Source of the DNA: Cognatishimia sp. WU-CL00825
GTDB lineage: Bacteria > Pseudomonadota > Alphaproteobacteria > Rhodobacterales > Rhodobacteraceae
Length of the DNA: 64,000 nt
NCBI RefSeq assembly: GCF_040364665.1
Contig: NZ_BAABWX010000001.1
Coordinates: 1,612,001-1,676,000 of the forward strand
Reading direction: 5' to 3'
The translations under genes were made by a program, and so were the position numbers. This document shows, one piece after another, positions 17,446 to 26,005 of the stretch (position 1 is the stretch's first letter; each line of letters begins with the position of its first letter). Under the pieces are notes generated by a model. The model had not been told where the DNA came from, searched no databases, and saw nothing but the letters and a program-made list of their open reading frames with translations.

Positions 17446-17946
17446 TTATGCGCGGCCGTAGGCCTCGGCGATGGCCACCTGCATGGCGTCGTCGACCTTG
17501 CGGCCGCCCCACGTTGCCAATTGGATCGCCGGGTAAAACCGTTCTGCGCTGAGAATGGCCACATTGATCATCGTGTCGATCTGCTCGGGGCTGGCATCTG
17601 CGCCACCCGCCAAGACCAAACCATAGCGATAGATCATCAGCTTTTGTTCATTCCAATAGGTATATGCCCCTGCCCAGCACTGATCGTTGATGGCGTTCAG
17701 AACTTCGTAAAGTTCGGGCAATTTATCTTCGGGAGGTTCCATTTCAAAGGAACACACCATCTTGAGGGTTTCGTCATAGCTAGACCATGCCAAAGTGATG
17801 GAATAGGTCCGCCATTGACCCTCGACAGACATCGCAATTTGGTCATCTGCGATGCGATCAAAGGTCCAGTCGTGGCTTTCTGCGATATTTTCGACAATGT
17901 CGATCGGATGTATCTCGTCTTCGAGATACTGCTCGGATAATGCCAT
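17446..17946 (-). CDS. YbjN domain-containing protein
   Basis: A 166-residue soluble protein of the YbjN family (related to the type III secretion chaperone fold). The pattern of strands and the central LPELYEVLNAINDQCWAGAYTYWNEQKLMIYRYGL segment are typical of alphaproteobacterial members. YbjN of E. coli affects motility and stress responses, but no activity is assigned. It appears monocistronic, with a DnaA-box-rich region in front of it. Confidence 0.8.
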   Translation of the reverse strand: MALSEQYLEDEIHPIDIVENIAESHDWTFDRIADDQIAMSVEGQWRTYSITLAWSSYDETLKMVCSFEMEPPEDKLPELYEVLNAINDQCWAGAYTYWNEQKLMIYRYGLVLAGGADASPEQIDTMINVAILSAERFYPAIQLATWGGRKVDDAMQVAIAEAYGRA

Positions 17947-18017
17947 AGCGCCACCTCTTTCTTATTGTGCGCCTGGACGTGGCAGCGTCGCTCGCGCTTG
18001 GTGCCTGCTCGAAGGGC

Positions 18018-18113
18018 TGTGGATAACTCCACTTACCCTACTACATATGGTGGTACGCTTAGAAAGATTAGTAAAGTGAAATATTTGTGGATAACCCAAT
18101 AAGTTGTGGATTA
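18018..18113. promoter_or_regulatory. Cluster of three DnaA-box-like sites
   Basis: Within the 217-bp gap between the YbjN gene and the RES gene there are two exact TGTGGATAA sequences (18018-18026 and 18086-18094), the reverse complement of the TTATCCACA DnaA box, and a one-mismatch copy TGTGGATTA (18105-18113), all in the same orientation and in AT-rich sequence. This could be a DnaA-regulated promoter, a DnaA-titration site or part of an origin. No dnaA, hemE, parAB or gidAB lies nearby. Confidence 0.45.
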
Positions 18114-18163
18114 AATTGTTGCGGCCACAAGATTTAAGGCGGTTTTAACCTTGGTGAACAAGA

Positions 18164-18883
18164 TCACTTGACCGGTTCGAAGCGTTGCGGCCCCACAAGA
18201 TATTCGAAACGCTGACGCAGGGTTTCATTGTCGATGATCACCCGATCTGGCGTGTGAAACAGATGCCAGGTTTGGGTTTGAACTGGCGCAGGCTGGGCAA
18301 AGGCGCGACAGGTCAAGATAGCGAAATTGGCGCGAGCGTCTGGATCACGCACCGATTGATAGCGCAGCAGCTCGCAGTTTTCGGTGCGCACCTTCTCTGC
18401 CAATTCAAGACAGTCGTGGTATTCTGTGGCATGGGTCCAGTTGCCCTGCCCGGCCATCTGAGGATCGGTCAAATCCAGCGCCACGGGCACCTGGATATCG
18501 GCTTGAATGGCCGTGTGGTTACGGGCGGTGCGGGGAATGGCGGTATCTGGCGAGGCGCGATAGAATTTCACCGTGATCCAGGCCGCCTCGAGCGCCGCGG
18601 TCAGCGCATGTTCAGAGGCATAAAACACCCCGGGGGTTGGACCCTGACGGCGAAACCGCGAGTTGTGCGGGTAGCAGCCATAGCGAAAGGGCGCGCTGAA
18701 TTGGTAATCCAGATGCGCACAGTCAGGTGGAATAGTGGGTTTGCTGGCCTCGAGCAGATGTTCGAGCGCTTCCTGCTCGGCGCTGGTGTCGACGATCTTT
18801 TGCGTGGCCGGGCGATATTGGCCTTCGATCAGACGCCAGACATTTTGGCGCGCGGACTTATAGGGGCGCACGTTGGGCATCAA
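18164..18883 (-). CDS. RES-domain toxin (NAD+-degrading family)
   Basis: Toxin partner of a type II toxin-antitoxin pair. The 239-residue protein fits the RES family, named for conserved Arg, Glu and Ser residues, whose studied members degrade or phosphorolyse NAD+. Visible are VWRLIEG near residue 15, TPGVFYASEHALTAALEAAW in the middle (Tyr and Glu positions of the active site), and a later short C-terminal region. It overlaps the 3' end of the antitoxin gene by 26 bp, so it is translated after the antitoxin as in Xre/RES operons. Confidence 0.82.
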   Translation of the reverse strand: MMPNVRPYKSARQNVWRLIEGQYRPATQKIVDTSAEQEALEHLLEASKPTIPPDCAHLDYQFSAPFRYGCYPHNSRFRRQGPTPGVFYASEHALTAALEAAWITVKFYRASPDTAIPRTARNHTAIQADIQVPVALDLTDPQMAGQGNWTHATEYHDCLELAEKVRTENCELLRYQSVRDPDARANFAILTCRAFAQPAPVQTQTWHLFHTPDRVIIDNETLRQRFEYLVGPQRFEPVK

Positions 18884-19238
18884 GGTAGGCCATCACGTTC
18901 ACCAATCCGGCCACCGATTTGGCAAGATCTGCGGGGCTGCCACGCAGATCGGTGTTGTCATTGCGCATCCATGTACGGTTGGTTTCTGCGTCTCCCCCAG
19001 TGATGGCATCCAGCGAGCGAAAGACCCGGATCAGATAAAGCGCAAGTTCATAGGGTTTGTCGACCAAAGTCGCGCTGCCGGATTTGAATTTCGAAATCTG
19101 AGAGGGGCTGACGCCAATGATCTGGGCGATTTCAGCCTGCGACAGGCCCAGCGCGGCCCCGGCATTGATCACCGCTTTGGCAACAAGCCGGCCGGGATCG
19201 TGGCTGGTGTCTTGCATCAATGTGACGGTTTGAACCAT
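18858..19238 (-). CDS. Xre/MbcA/ParS-type antitoxin
   Basis: A 126-residue antitoxin with an N-terminal Xre-like helix-turn-helix (LGLSQAEIAQIIGVSPSQISKFKSG, about 31-55) and a C-terminal MbcA/ParS/Xre toxin-binding part (ALYLIRVFRSLDAITGGD). It would neutralise the RES toxin encoded just downstream and repress the operon. A GGAAAGGG stretch precedes the ATG, and a 14-bp inverted repeat at 19274-19287 is a candidate operator. Confidence 0.83.
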   Translation of the reverse strand: MVQTVTLMQDTSHDPGRLVAKAVINAGAALGLSQAEIAQIIGVSPSQISKFKSGSATLVDKPYELALYLIRVFRSLDAITGGDAETNRTWMRNDNTDLRGSPADLAKSVAGLVNVMAYLDAQRAPL

Positions 19239-19273
19239 GGGTTACCCTTTCCTCTGACAGAAATTTAGCAATT

Positions 19274-19287
19274 ATTTCCAAGGAAAT
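19274..19287. promoter_or_regulatory. Candidate operator of the toxin-antitoxin operon
   Basis: ATTTCC-AA-GGAAAT, two 6-bp perfect arms around a 2-bp centre, 36 bp upstream of the antitoxin start. Toxin-antitoxin operons are usually autorepressed through such sites; this use is inferred from position only. Confidence 0.4.
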
Positions 19288-19363
19288 CAAGTCGCACGGG
19301 TTTTCAGACTGCCCGGAGTGGCGAAGAAGTGGCGCGCCGGGCCAAGGTATTGCGCCCAAAACA

Positions 19364-19391
19364 AAACGGCACCCCAATTGGAATGCCGTTT
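19364..19391 (-). terminator. Intrinsic terminator of ubiK
   Basis: AAACGGCA (19364-19371) and TGCCGTTT (19384-19391) form a perfect 8-bp stem. Read on the minus strand, the stem is followed by the T-rich run TTTTGTTTT, so it terminates transcription coming from ubiK. Confidence 0.65.
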
Positions 19392-19435
19392 AAACGATCA
19401 AACGTACAGAATGCGCGAAATTTGGCAAACAGCGC

Positions 19436-19678
19436 TTAGGATTTCGCCTCAAGCGCTTCGAGGCGGGCTTTCAGCGCTTCGTTTTCTTCGCGGGCTTTTT
19501 GGGCCATGGCGCGGGTGGCGTCGAATTCTTCGCGGGTGACAAAATCACGCTCGGCCAGCCAGCGGTCCATCCAGGATTTCAAAGCATTGTCTGCCTCGTC
19601 CTTGGCCCCCTGTGCCACGCCCATGGCGTTGGTCATCATTTGCGAAACATCGTCCATAAATTTGTTACGGGTCTGCAT
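19436..19678 (-). CDS. ubiK: UbiK-family ubiquinone biosynthesis accessory factor
   Basis: An 80-residue BMFP-type protein with an amphipathic N-terminal helix and a C-terminal coiled coil (REEFDATRAMAQKAREENEALKARLEALE). Family members bind lipids and assist the hydroxylation steps of ubiquinone synthesis through UbiJ in E. coli. ATG 19678 is favoured over a GTG at 19687 because the GGAG at 19687-19690 is then correctly spaced. The gene is divergent from lgt. Confidence 0.8.
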   Translation of the reverse strand: MQTRNKFMDDVSQMMTNAMGVAQGAKDEADNALKSWMDRWLAERDFVTREEFDATRAMAQKAREENEALKARLEALEAKS

Positions 19679-19783
19679 TTTCTGCACTCCGGCTAGGTCA
19701 CACTGTTATTGATCCCTATATGGGGAGAAACAACGGTCACCACAAGGTTGACTTCCCCTAGGCGCGCACGGCAGAGAGACTTT

Positions 19784-20671
19784 ATGCAGTCCATGATCCC
19801 CTTCCCCGACATTTCCCCCGAAATTTTCACGCTAAGCCTTGGAGGGTTTGAATTTGCGCTGCGCTGGTATGCGCTGGCCTATATTGCGGGCATCCTGATC
19901 GCCTGGCGCATTTCACTGCGCGCCATCAAGACAGTGCGCCTGTGGCGCGACGAGACTGCGCCTTCAAGCGCGGATCAAATCGAAGACCTGATGTTCTGGG
20001 TGATTTTGGGCATCATACTGGGGGGGCGTCTGGGCTATGTCTTATTCTATCAACCGGATGTTTATCTGAGTGACCCCATGGCGATTTTGCGCGTCTGGGA
20101 AGGCGGCATGGCTTTTCATGGTGGCATGCTGGGCGTGGTGATCGCGGGCTGGTTCTATTGTTGGCGTCACGGGCTGCCCAATCTGTCGATGGCCGATGTT
20201 ATTGTGTTGGGGGTGCCGGTTGGTTTGATGCTGGGGCGGATCGCCAATTTCATCAATGGCGAGCTGTGGGGGCGCGCCACTGATTTGCCCTGGGGCGTGG
20301 CTTTTCCGGGTTATGACGCGCAGAATTGCGGCGATGGTTTAGCTCTGTGCGCGCGCCATCCATCGCAATTATATGAGGCGTTGTTAGAAGGGGCGGTTCT
20401 ACTGTCGCTATTGCTGTGGCTGGCTTGGCGACGGGACGCGCTGAAACGGCCTGGATTGATCACCGGTGTATTTTTTGCGGGCTATGGCTTGGCACGGTTT
20501 CTGGTGGAATTTGTGCGCCAACCAGATGCGCAATTTGTCACCGAGGGCAATCCGTTAGGACTGGCGTTTCACATGGCCGGGCTTGGGCTGACGATGGGGC
20601 AAATTTTGTCGCTGCCGATGGTGTTATGCGGCTTGTGGCTGATGGCACGCGCTGCAAGAGTGACATCATGA
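19784..20671 (+). CDS. lgt: Prolipoprotein diacylglyceryl transferase
   Basis: Seven-helix inner-membrane enzyme that transfers diacylglycerol from phosphatidylglycerol to the lipobox cysteine of prolipoproteins. Diagnostic elements are [24 protein letters not shown] and the Lgt signature [18 protein letters not shown], plus [15 protein letters not shown] start at ATG 19784, preceded by GAGAG, giving 295 residues. First gene of the lgt-midA-pgeF operon; its stop overlaps the next start (ATGA). Confidence 0.94.
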   Translation: MQSMIPFPDISPEIFTLSLGGFEFALRWYALAYIAGILIAWRISLRAIKTVRLWRDETAPSSADQIEDLMFWVILGIILGGRLGYVLFYQPDVYLSDPMAILRVWEGGMAFHGGMLGVVIAGWFYCWRHGLPNLSMADVIVLGVPVGLMLGRIANFINGELWGRATDLPWGVAFPGYDAQNCGDGLALCARHPSQLYEALLEGAVLLSLLLWLAWRRDALKRPGLITGVFFAGYGLARFLVEFVRQPDAQFVTEGNPLGLAFHMAGLGLTMGQILSLPMVLCGLWLMARAARVTS

Positions 20672-21720
20672 CTTTGAAAGACGCTCTGATTGAACGCATT
20701 CGCACCGTTGGCCCGATGTCGCTGAACGATTATATGGCCGAATGTTTGATGCATCCACAATTTGGCTATTACGCCACGCGAGATCCGTTTGGCGAGGACG
20801 GTGATTTCATCACGGCACCAGAAATTTCGCAGATGTTTGGAGAACTTATAGGCCTGAGCTTGGCGCAGGCCTGGATGGACCAAGGGGCACCTGATTCCTT
20901 TGTGCTGGCCGAAATCGGCCCCGGTCGCGGTACGTTGATGGCAGATTTGCTGCGCGCGACCCGGCGGGTGCCGGGATTTCACGAAGCGCTTGATTTGCAT
21001 CTGGTGGAAGCCTCGCCCGCGTTGCGTCGCAAGCAACAAGAAGTGCTGGGGGATGCCACTTGGCATGACAGCATCGAAAGCCTGCCCGAAAAGCCGTTGT
21101 TTCTGGTGGCCAATGAATTTTTTGACGCACTGCCCATCCGGCAGTTTATCCGCGAGGGCCAAGCCTGGTGTGAACGGCTGGTTGGACTGGATGAAACCGG
21201 CTTGTCTTATGGGCTGGGCGCGGCCATGGAACAGCCCGCGCTGGTCGATCGGCTGACAGATACCAAAGAGGGCGACATGGTGGAACTTTGCGCTGCGGCG
21301 GTGCCAATTGCGCATCACATTGGCGCGCTGATTGCCCGCAATGGCGGGGTTGCCTTGATTGTTGACTATGGGGACTGGCGTTCGCTTGGGGATACGTTTC
21401 AGGCCCTGTCCAGCCATGCCGAAGTGGACCCGCTGGATGCGCCCGGCCTGGCTGATCTGACGGCCCATGTGGATTTTGAATTGTTATGTGCAGCCACACC
21501 CAGCCAGTTCAGCCGGGTCACGCCTCAGGGGGTGTTTCTAGAGCGGCTTGGCATCACCCAACGGGCACAGACGTTGGCCAAATTGATGGAGCCTGTGCAG
21601 CTGGAACAGCACATAACTGCACATCGGCGCTTGACGCACCCGGAAGAAATGGGAAATCTGTTCAAGGTTGTTGCTTTCTATCCAGAGGGCGCGACGCCAC
21701 CTCCCGGAGTAGAAGCATGA
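20668..21720 (+). CDS. MidA/NDUFAF7-family SAM-dependent methyltransferase
   Basis: About 350 residues. The S-adenosylmethionine-binding motif [16 protein letters not shown] is near residue 88, preceded by the family hallmark [30 protein letters not shown] near residues 31-60 and followed by [13 protein letters not shown]. The mitochondrial homologue NDUFAF7 methylates an arginine of complex I subunit NDUFS2; the bacterial substrate is not known. It overlaps lgt and pgeF by 4 bp each. Confidence 0.85.
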   Translation: MTLKDALIERIRTVGPMSLNDYMAECLMHPQFGYYATRDPFGEDGDFITAPEISQMFGELIGLSLAQAWMDQGAPDSFVLAEIGPGRGTLMADLLRATRRVPGFHEALDLHLVEASPALRRKQQEVLGDATWHDSIESLPEKPLFLVANEFFDALPIRQFIREGQAWCERLVGLDETGLSYGLGAAMEQPALVDRLTDTKEGDMVELCAAAVPIAHHIGALIARNGGVALIVDYGDWRSLGDTFQALSSHAEVDPLDAPGLADLTAHVDFELLCAATPSQFSRVTPQGVFLERLGITQRAQTLAKLMEPVQLEQHITAHRRLTHPEEMGNLFKVVAFYPEGATPPPGVEA

Positions 21721-22472
21721 GCCTAGAGATTCTGACATCCGCCACGCTGTCGCCGATGCGTCATGGATTCTTCACCCGAAAAGGTGGCGCATCCTCTGGA
21801 GTGTTTGAAGGGTTGAACTGTGGCAACGGCAGCAGTGATCAAAGCGAAATCGTCAACATCAATCGCACGCGTGTGGCCAAAGCCCTAGAGGTCGCCAGTC
21901 TTGCGGGCGTGCATCAGGTGCATTCCGCAGCTGTACATGTGGTTTCAGCCGATACGGATCTGTCCGCGCGGCCCGAGGCCGATGCATTGGTGACCAATGT
22001 GCCCGGTATTGCCTTGACCGTCTTGACGGCAGACTGCCAGCCAGTGCTGTTTGCGGACCGCTATGCCGGTGTGATCGGTGCCGCGCATGCGGGCTGGCGT
22101 GGCGCGCTGGATGGGGTTCTGGAAGAGACCATCGAAGCGATGATAAAGCTAGGATCCAAGCGCGAAGATATTGTTGCGGTCATTGGGCCAACCATCAGCC
22201 AACGTGCCTATGAGGTTGGGCCAGAGTTTCTGGACACCTTTATGATGCATGATCGCGACAATGCGCGGTTCTTTGGCCAAGGCACAGGCGACCGCTATTA
22301 TTTTGACCTGCCGTCTTATGGGCTGCACCGGTTGCGCAACGCGGGCATTGATCAAGCGGAATGGATTCGCCATTGCACCTATAGCGATGCGGCGCGATTC
22401 TATTCCTATCGCCGCAGCACCCATGCAAATGAAGCCGATTATGGCCGATTGATCTCTGCGATCAAAATGTAG
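21717..22472 (+). CDS. pgeF: Peptidoglycan editing factor / purine nucleoside phosphorylase (laccase-domain)
   Basis: About 251 residues of the YfiH/DUF152 family. Metal-ligand and active-site motifs are visible: HQVHSAAVHVV, VLTADCQPVLFAD and GAAHAGWRGALDGV, and C-terminal CTYSDAARFYSYRR. Family members act on purine nucleosides and, as PgeF, remove incorrectly added L-Ser from muropeptide precursors. It ends the lgt operon. Confidence 0.85.
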   Translation: MSLEILTSATLSPMRHGFFTRKGGASSGVFEGLNCGNGSSDQSEIVNINRTRVAKALEVASLAGVHQVHSAAVHVVSADTDLSARPEADALVTNVPGIALTVLTADCQPVLFADRYAGVIGAAHAGWRGALDGVLEETIEAMIKLGSKREDIVAVIGPTISQRAYEVGPEFLDTFMMHDRDNARFFGQGTGDRYYFDLPSYGLHRLRNAGIDQAEWIRHCTYSDAARFYSYRRSTHANEADYGRLISAIKM

Positions 22473-22585
22473 GCCTTAAAACAAGACATTTGCAGCGCAA
22501 CCGGTGCTGACTGCCCCAGCTTTTCCCAAGCAATTTCGTCAAATCTTGCGATTCCCGCCGCAGATTGGCCCCATTTGGGGATCAG

Positions 22586-22608
22586 ATTGTTCTCAGGATA
22601 CGAACAAT
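22586..22608. promoter_or_regulatory. Inverted repeat upstream of the 45-codon gene
   Basis: ATTGTTC (22586-22592) and GAACAAT (22602-22608) form perfect 7-bp arms with a 9-bp spacer, ending 27 bp before the small gene's start. It could be an operator or a leader hairpin. It does not match the alphaproteobacterial LexA box (GTTC-N7-GTTC direct repeat). Confidence 0.35.
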
Positions 22609-22635
22609 ACGTGTCGTGGCAAAAGGAGCAGTCAC

Positions 22636-22773
22636 ATGTGTAAACAACGATTTCTACAATCGATTTTGAGCCAATCAAAATCACAAGAAAACATCACACC
22701 ATGGGCGCTTAAGCGTGCAGGCGCGGGTGCGGTTTCCTTGAAACCAGCGATGGTTCTGAAAAAGACCGCCTAA
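22636..22773 (+). CDS. Small basic protein, 45 residues, unknown function
   Basis: A short gene supported by an excellent ribosome-binding site (AAAGGAG, 7 bp before the ATG), by standing alone in a gene-sized gap, and by a strong terminator just after it. The product is basic and rich in Lys, Ser and Ala (MCKQRFLQSILSQ start), with a central PWALKRAG segment and no signal peptide or clear membrane helix. I have the impression that similar short basic proteins with a central Pro-Trp motif occur in related bacteria, but could not check. Confidence 0.6.
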   Translation: MCKQRFLQSILSQSKSQENITPWALKRAGAGAVSLKPAMVLKKTA

Positions 22774-22795
22774 TCTGACGTCAGAGATGGTTTGA

Positions 22796-22828
22796 AAAAC
22801 CCCCGCCAGTTGTGCTGGCGGGGGTTTT
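22796..22828. terminator. Strong bidirectional intrinsic terminator
   Basis: AAAACCCCCGCCAG (22796-22809) pairs perfectly with CTGGCGGGGGTTTT (22815-22828) around a 5-nt loop. A-run on one side and T-run on the other make it work for both the 45-codon gene on the plus strand and the oxidoreductase gene on the minus strand. Confidence 0.85.
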
Positions 22829-22844
22829 CCGTGCTGCACGGGCC

Positions 22845-23423
22845 TTATGCGGCTTGATGCCCCTCCCTTTTGACCTGTTCAATCCACTGCGCCACCTGCC
22901 CTTCTTTGGGATGGCTGGCCTGAGCAAAGGCCGTGACCTTGGTTTTAAGACCAATGAATCCTAGGATCTGACGGCGTAATTGCCATTTTAGGGCGTTTTT
23001 CAAAACAAAGCGGAAATACCAACCGGGGCTGTCAGAAGTGAGAAAGACCCGCGCGGTGCGTCCGCCAAGCATGGGTTTGGGCATTTTACCGCGGGTGTCA
23101 AAAGTGCGACCGGGCAAGAACGATCGGTCAATCATGCCCTTGAGTTTTGCAGGCAATCCCCCCCACCACATCGGCGTGGCCAGCACAACGTGTTCTGACC
23201 ATTCAATATTTTGCAAAACAGCTTCGAGATCGGGTTCCAGCGGTTTGCTGTGCTTATAGCCGCCAAATTCATAATCCATATCAAAGGTCAGATCCCGCAC
23301 ATGCGAAACACGCACATCATGCCCCGCGGTTCTGGCGGCGGCTGCATAGGCCTCGGCGAAGGTGCGCGACAATGAGGTTTCGGCGGGATGCCCATTGAGG
23401 ACAAAAATGCGTTTCTGTGTCAT
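22845..23423 (-). CDS. Flavodoxin-fold NAD(P)H:quinone oxidoreductase
   Basis: A 192-residue FMN-binding protein of the KefF/MdaB/NQO1-like family. The phosphate-binding start FVLNGHPAETSLSRTFAEAY and the flavin-contacting TPMWWGGLPAKLKGMIDRSFLPG segment are clear. Such enzymes reduce quinones or other electrophiles by two electrons. It is divergent from a TetR regulator with shared TGAC-N4-GTCA operators, so it is very probably that regulator's target. Confidence 0.85.
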   Translation of the reverse strand: MTQKRIFVLNGHPAETSLSRTFAEAYAAAARTAGHDVRVSHVRDLTFDMDYEFGGYKHSKPLEPDLEAVLQNIEWSEHVVLATPMWWGGLPAKLKGMIDRSFLPGRTFDTRGKMPKPMLGGRTARVFLTSDSPGWYFRFVLKNALKWQLRRQILGFIGLKTKVTAFAQASHPKEGQVAQWIEQVKREGHQAA

Positions 23424-23447
23424 GGGGGTCTCCGGATTTTCAAAAAA

Positions 23448-23513
23448 TGACTACGGTCAATTTAATAATCCACAAAAGTGACCGCAGTCAATTACTAAAT
23501 TTGACCGCAGTCA
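23448..23513. promoter_or_regulatory. Three TetR-type operator boxes TGAC-N4-GTCA
   Basis: TGACTACGGTCA (23448-23459), TGACCGCAGTCA (23479-23490) and TGACCGCAGTCA (23502-23513) lie between the divergent oxidoreductase and TetR genes; copies two and three are identical. Each has perfect 4-bp inverted arms. On the minus strand, copy two supplies a TTGACT -35-like hexamer, and an AT-rich TTATTA lies 17 bp further, so binding there would block the oxidoreductase promoter. Confidence 0.7.
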
Positions 23514-23534
23514 AAAAACATGCAAGGAACACCT

Positions 23535-24122
23535 ATGGCAAAGGCAGTTCAACAACGCACCCTAAAGACACGCGCCCGGCTTATTGCGGCGTCAGAAACC
23601 ATTGTGGCCGAGGCTGGTTATGAGGCTTTGCGGGTGGAGGATGTCGTGGCCCGTGCGGGTGTGGCCAAAGGCACGTTCTTTGCGCATTTCAAAGACAAAG
23701 ACGCGCTGATGGAACAGTTGATCGGCGCTGTGTTGAATGGGTTTCTGGATGAAATTGAAAACCACCCTGCCCCTGACAGCGTCACTGGCCTGATTGAAGC
23801 GCTGTCACCGATACTTGGGTTCATGACGTCTGAACGCTATGTTTTTGACGTGATATTGAGACATTCGGGCGCGGCCGCCAAAGAAGAAATCGGCGCAATT
23901 GCCCAGACATTTTGGCGCACGGGTGAGGTGATGGGGCCTTGGTTGGCGCGCGGACCGTTTCGCAAAGACATCTCTGCCACATTACTGGCCGATGGTGTTG
24001 GGGCGTTTATGATCCAGGCAATGGCGCTCAATTTCTGCGCGCTGCACAACGAAGAGCCCCTTCACAATCAGCTGGAGCGCTATTTGACAGCGTGGTTATT
24101 GCCAACTGGTCAGGCCGTTTGA
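23535..24122 (+). CDS. TetR/AcrR-family transcriptional regulator
   Basis: About 195 residues. The N-terminal TetR helix-turn-helix is plain (ARLIAASETIVAEAGYEALRVEDVVARAGVAKGTFFAHFKDKDALM, roughly residues 13-57), followed by a helical ligand-binding domain. ATG 23535 is preceded by AAGGAA; ATG 23520 would add five residues. It probably represses itself and the divergent quinone oxidoreductase through the three boxes between them, responding to an electrophile or quinone (inferred). Confidence 0.86.
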   Translation: MAKAVQQRTLKTRARLIAASETIVAEAGYEALRVEDVVARAGVAKGTFFAHFKDKDALMEQLIGAVLNGFLDEIENHPAPDSVTGLIEALSPILGFMTSERYVFDVILRHSGAAAKEEIGAIAQTFWRTGEVMGPWLARGPFRKDISATLLADGVGAFMIQAMALNFCALHNEEPLHNQLERYLTAWLLPTGQAV

Positions 24123-24623
24123 TCAGGCGGTGCGACCGACACGTTCTTCGAGAACATCAAACGGCACGCCCGGCTCGTCCTTGGCGTCGCGGATCACCAA
24201 AGAAGTTTTCACACTGGCGACATTGTCTGCTTTCAGCAGGTCATCGGTGAGAAAGTTCTGGAATGTCGACAGGTCCGGCGCGACGCATTTCAAGATGAAA
24301 TCCACTTCGCCATTTAGCATATGACATTCGCGCACAAGCGACCATTCACGGCATCGTTGTTCAAAAGCTGACAAATCAGATTCTGCCTGACTGACCAACC
24401 CAACCATGGCAAAGACCTGCACTTCGAAACCCAGTTCCCGCGAATCGACATCGGCGTGATAGCCGCGAATAAACCCGGCGTCTTCCAAAGTGCGCACGCG
24501 GCGCAGACATGGCGGGGCTGAAATACCGACTCGCTTTGCCAGCTCTACGTTTGTCATCCGACCATCCGCTTGCAATTCAGCGAGAATTTTTCGGTCGATG
24601 GGATCAAGCCGGGTGCCGGGCAT
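24123..24623 (-). CDS. Lrp/AsnC-family transcriptional regulator
   Basis: About 166 residues. N-terminal AsnC helix-turn-helix (LDPIDRKILAELQADGRMTNVELAKRVGISAPPCLRRVRTLEDAGFIRGY) followed by the RAM ligand-binding domain (GFEVQVFAMVGLVSQ...VRECHMLNGEVDFILKCVAPD). I start at ATG 24623, preceded by GGAGA; the frame is open to 24746. It is divergent from trxB and convergent with the tetR gene. The ligand is probably an amino acid; the targets are unknown. Confidence 0.86.
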   Translation of the reverse strand: MPGTRLDPIDRKILAELQADGRMTNVELAKRVGISAPPCLRRVRTLEDAGFIRGYHADVDSRELGFEVQVFAMVGLVSQAESDLSAFEQRCREWSLVRECHMLNGEVDFILKCVAPDLSTFQNFLTDDLLKADNVASVKTSLVIRDAKDEPGVPFDVLEERVGRTA

Positions 24624-24829
24624 GCAGAAAGTCTCCGTCAAATTTTCAGTTCTTATAGCACCAAGATGCTTATACGCAATAATATTTCGCAAAGCAGGCC
24701 TAGGCTTTTCAGGAACTGTCGCCCGTTTGATATGCACTGCATGCAATACGTCTATGTCAGGGGTTTAACGGAACGATTGGGAAGGCTATATCCCCGTCTG
24801 ACGACTAACTGCAAGCACATGGGTGGGAT

Positions 24830-25771
24830 ATGGGCGATACGAAACACACAAAGGTTCTGATTATCGGATCGGGGCCTGCGGGCTATACGGCGGGCGTTTA
24901 TGCGAGCCGCGCAATGCTCAGCCCAATTCTTGTACAAGGCATTGAACCGGGTGGTCAGCTGACCACAACAACCGAGGTCGAGAATTACCCTGGCTTCACC
25001 GAAGTTCAGGGCCCGGATTTGATGATCAAAATGCAGGAACATGCACAAGCCATGGGCTGCGAGATCATCGGCGATATTATCACCGAGCTGGACACCGAAA
25101 GCCGCCCCTTTGTGGCCAAGGGCGACAGTGGCACGGTCTATACGGCGGATGCGGTGATTTTGGCGACAGGTGCACGGGCAAAATGGCTGGGTCTTGAGAG
25201 CGAAGAAAAGTTCAAAGGCTTTGGTGTCTCGGCCTGTGCGACCTGTGACGGCTTTTTCTATCGCGGTCAGGAAATCGTGGTGATTGGTGGCGGCAATACT
25301 GCGGTTGAAGAAGCGCTGTTTCTGACGAATTTTGCCTCTAAGGTTACTTTGATCCACCGTCGCGATGAATTGCGCGCCGAAAAGATCCTGCAAAACCGGC
25401 TTGAGAAAAACGAGAAAATTGAGACTCTGTGGTTCCATGAACTGGAAGAAGTTTTGGGCACCGACGCGCCGTTGGGCGTGACCGGCGTTAAGGTGAAACA
25501 CACCAAGACCGGCGAGATTTCAGAAATTCCTTGTGCAGGTGTGTTTGTTGCCATTGGCCACGCCCCTGCAACCGAATTGGTGAAAGACACGCTAGAGACC
25601 CATAACGGCGGCTATGTCAAAGTAGAGCTGGGCAGCACCAAAACCTCGATCCCGGGTGTTTTTGCTGCTGGGGATCTGACAGATCACGTCTATCGTCAGG
25701 CGGTAACTTCAGCAGGCATGGGCTGTATGGCCGCGCTGGATGCAGAACGGTTTATCGCCGAACAGGACTAA
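24830..25771 (+). CDS. trxB: Thioredoxin-disulfide reductase
   Basis: NADPH-dependent flavoprotein of 313 residues that keeps thioredoxin reduced. The FAD motif [16 protein letters not shown] (about 13-28), the redox-active CATC (Cys136-Cys139), the NADPH motif [13 protein letters not shown] and the C-terminal [23 protein letters not shown] are all present. An intrinsic terminator follows 36 bp after the stop. It is divergent from the Lrp-type gene. Confidence 0.95.
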   Translation: MGDTKHTKVLIIGSGPAGYTAGVYASRAMLSPILVQGIEPGGQLTTTTEVENYPGFTEVQGPDLMIKMQEHAQAMGCEIIGDIITELDTESRPFVAKGDSGTVYTADAVILATGARAKWLGLESEEKFKGFGVSACATCDGFFYRGQEIVVIGGGNTAVEEALFLTNFASKVTLIHRRDELRAEKILQNRLEKNEKIETLWFHELEEVLGTDAPLGVTGVKVKHTKTGEISEIPCAGVFVAIGHAPATELVKDTLETHNGGYVKVELGSTKTSIPGVFAAGDLTDHVYRQAVTSAGMGCMAALDAERFIAEQD

Positions 25772-25806
25772 TCGGCCCAAAAGAATCATTCGCGCAAGCG
25801 GCAAGG

Positions 25807-25840
25807 TCCAGGCCCATTGATTTGGGTCTGGATTTTTTTT
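25807..25840 (+). terminator. Intrinsic terminator of trxB
   Basis: TCCAGGCCCA (25807-25816) pairs with TGGGTCTGGA (25823-25832), with one G-U pair, around a 6-nt loop, and is followed by eight T residues (25833-25840). Confidence 0.85.
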
Positions 25841-26005
25841 GAGGTAGCCAATTGTTCGCCCCAAATTGAACAAACTTCCCGCTTAGCAGGGCTTTGTTTC
25901 GCGTTTCGACGCTTATAACTGCGTTTTCGTTGTTTTTTGACCACGAGGGTGCAATTCGCCTGCAAAGATCATTTTTTTCTTTGCTGCACGTGCAAAATAT
26001 GTGAA

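Noticed and set aside
18018..18113. Calling the DnaA-box cluster a chromosomal origin
   Set aside because: The gap is only about 217 bp and none of the usual origin-linked genes is present; DNA skew cannot be judged from this window.
22586..22608. LexA (SOS) box upstream of the 45-codon gene
   Set aside because: The GTTC/GAAC elements are inverted with 9-bp spacing, not the direct repeat with 7-bp spacing used by alphaproteobacterial LexA.
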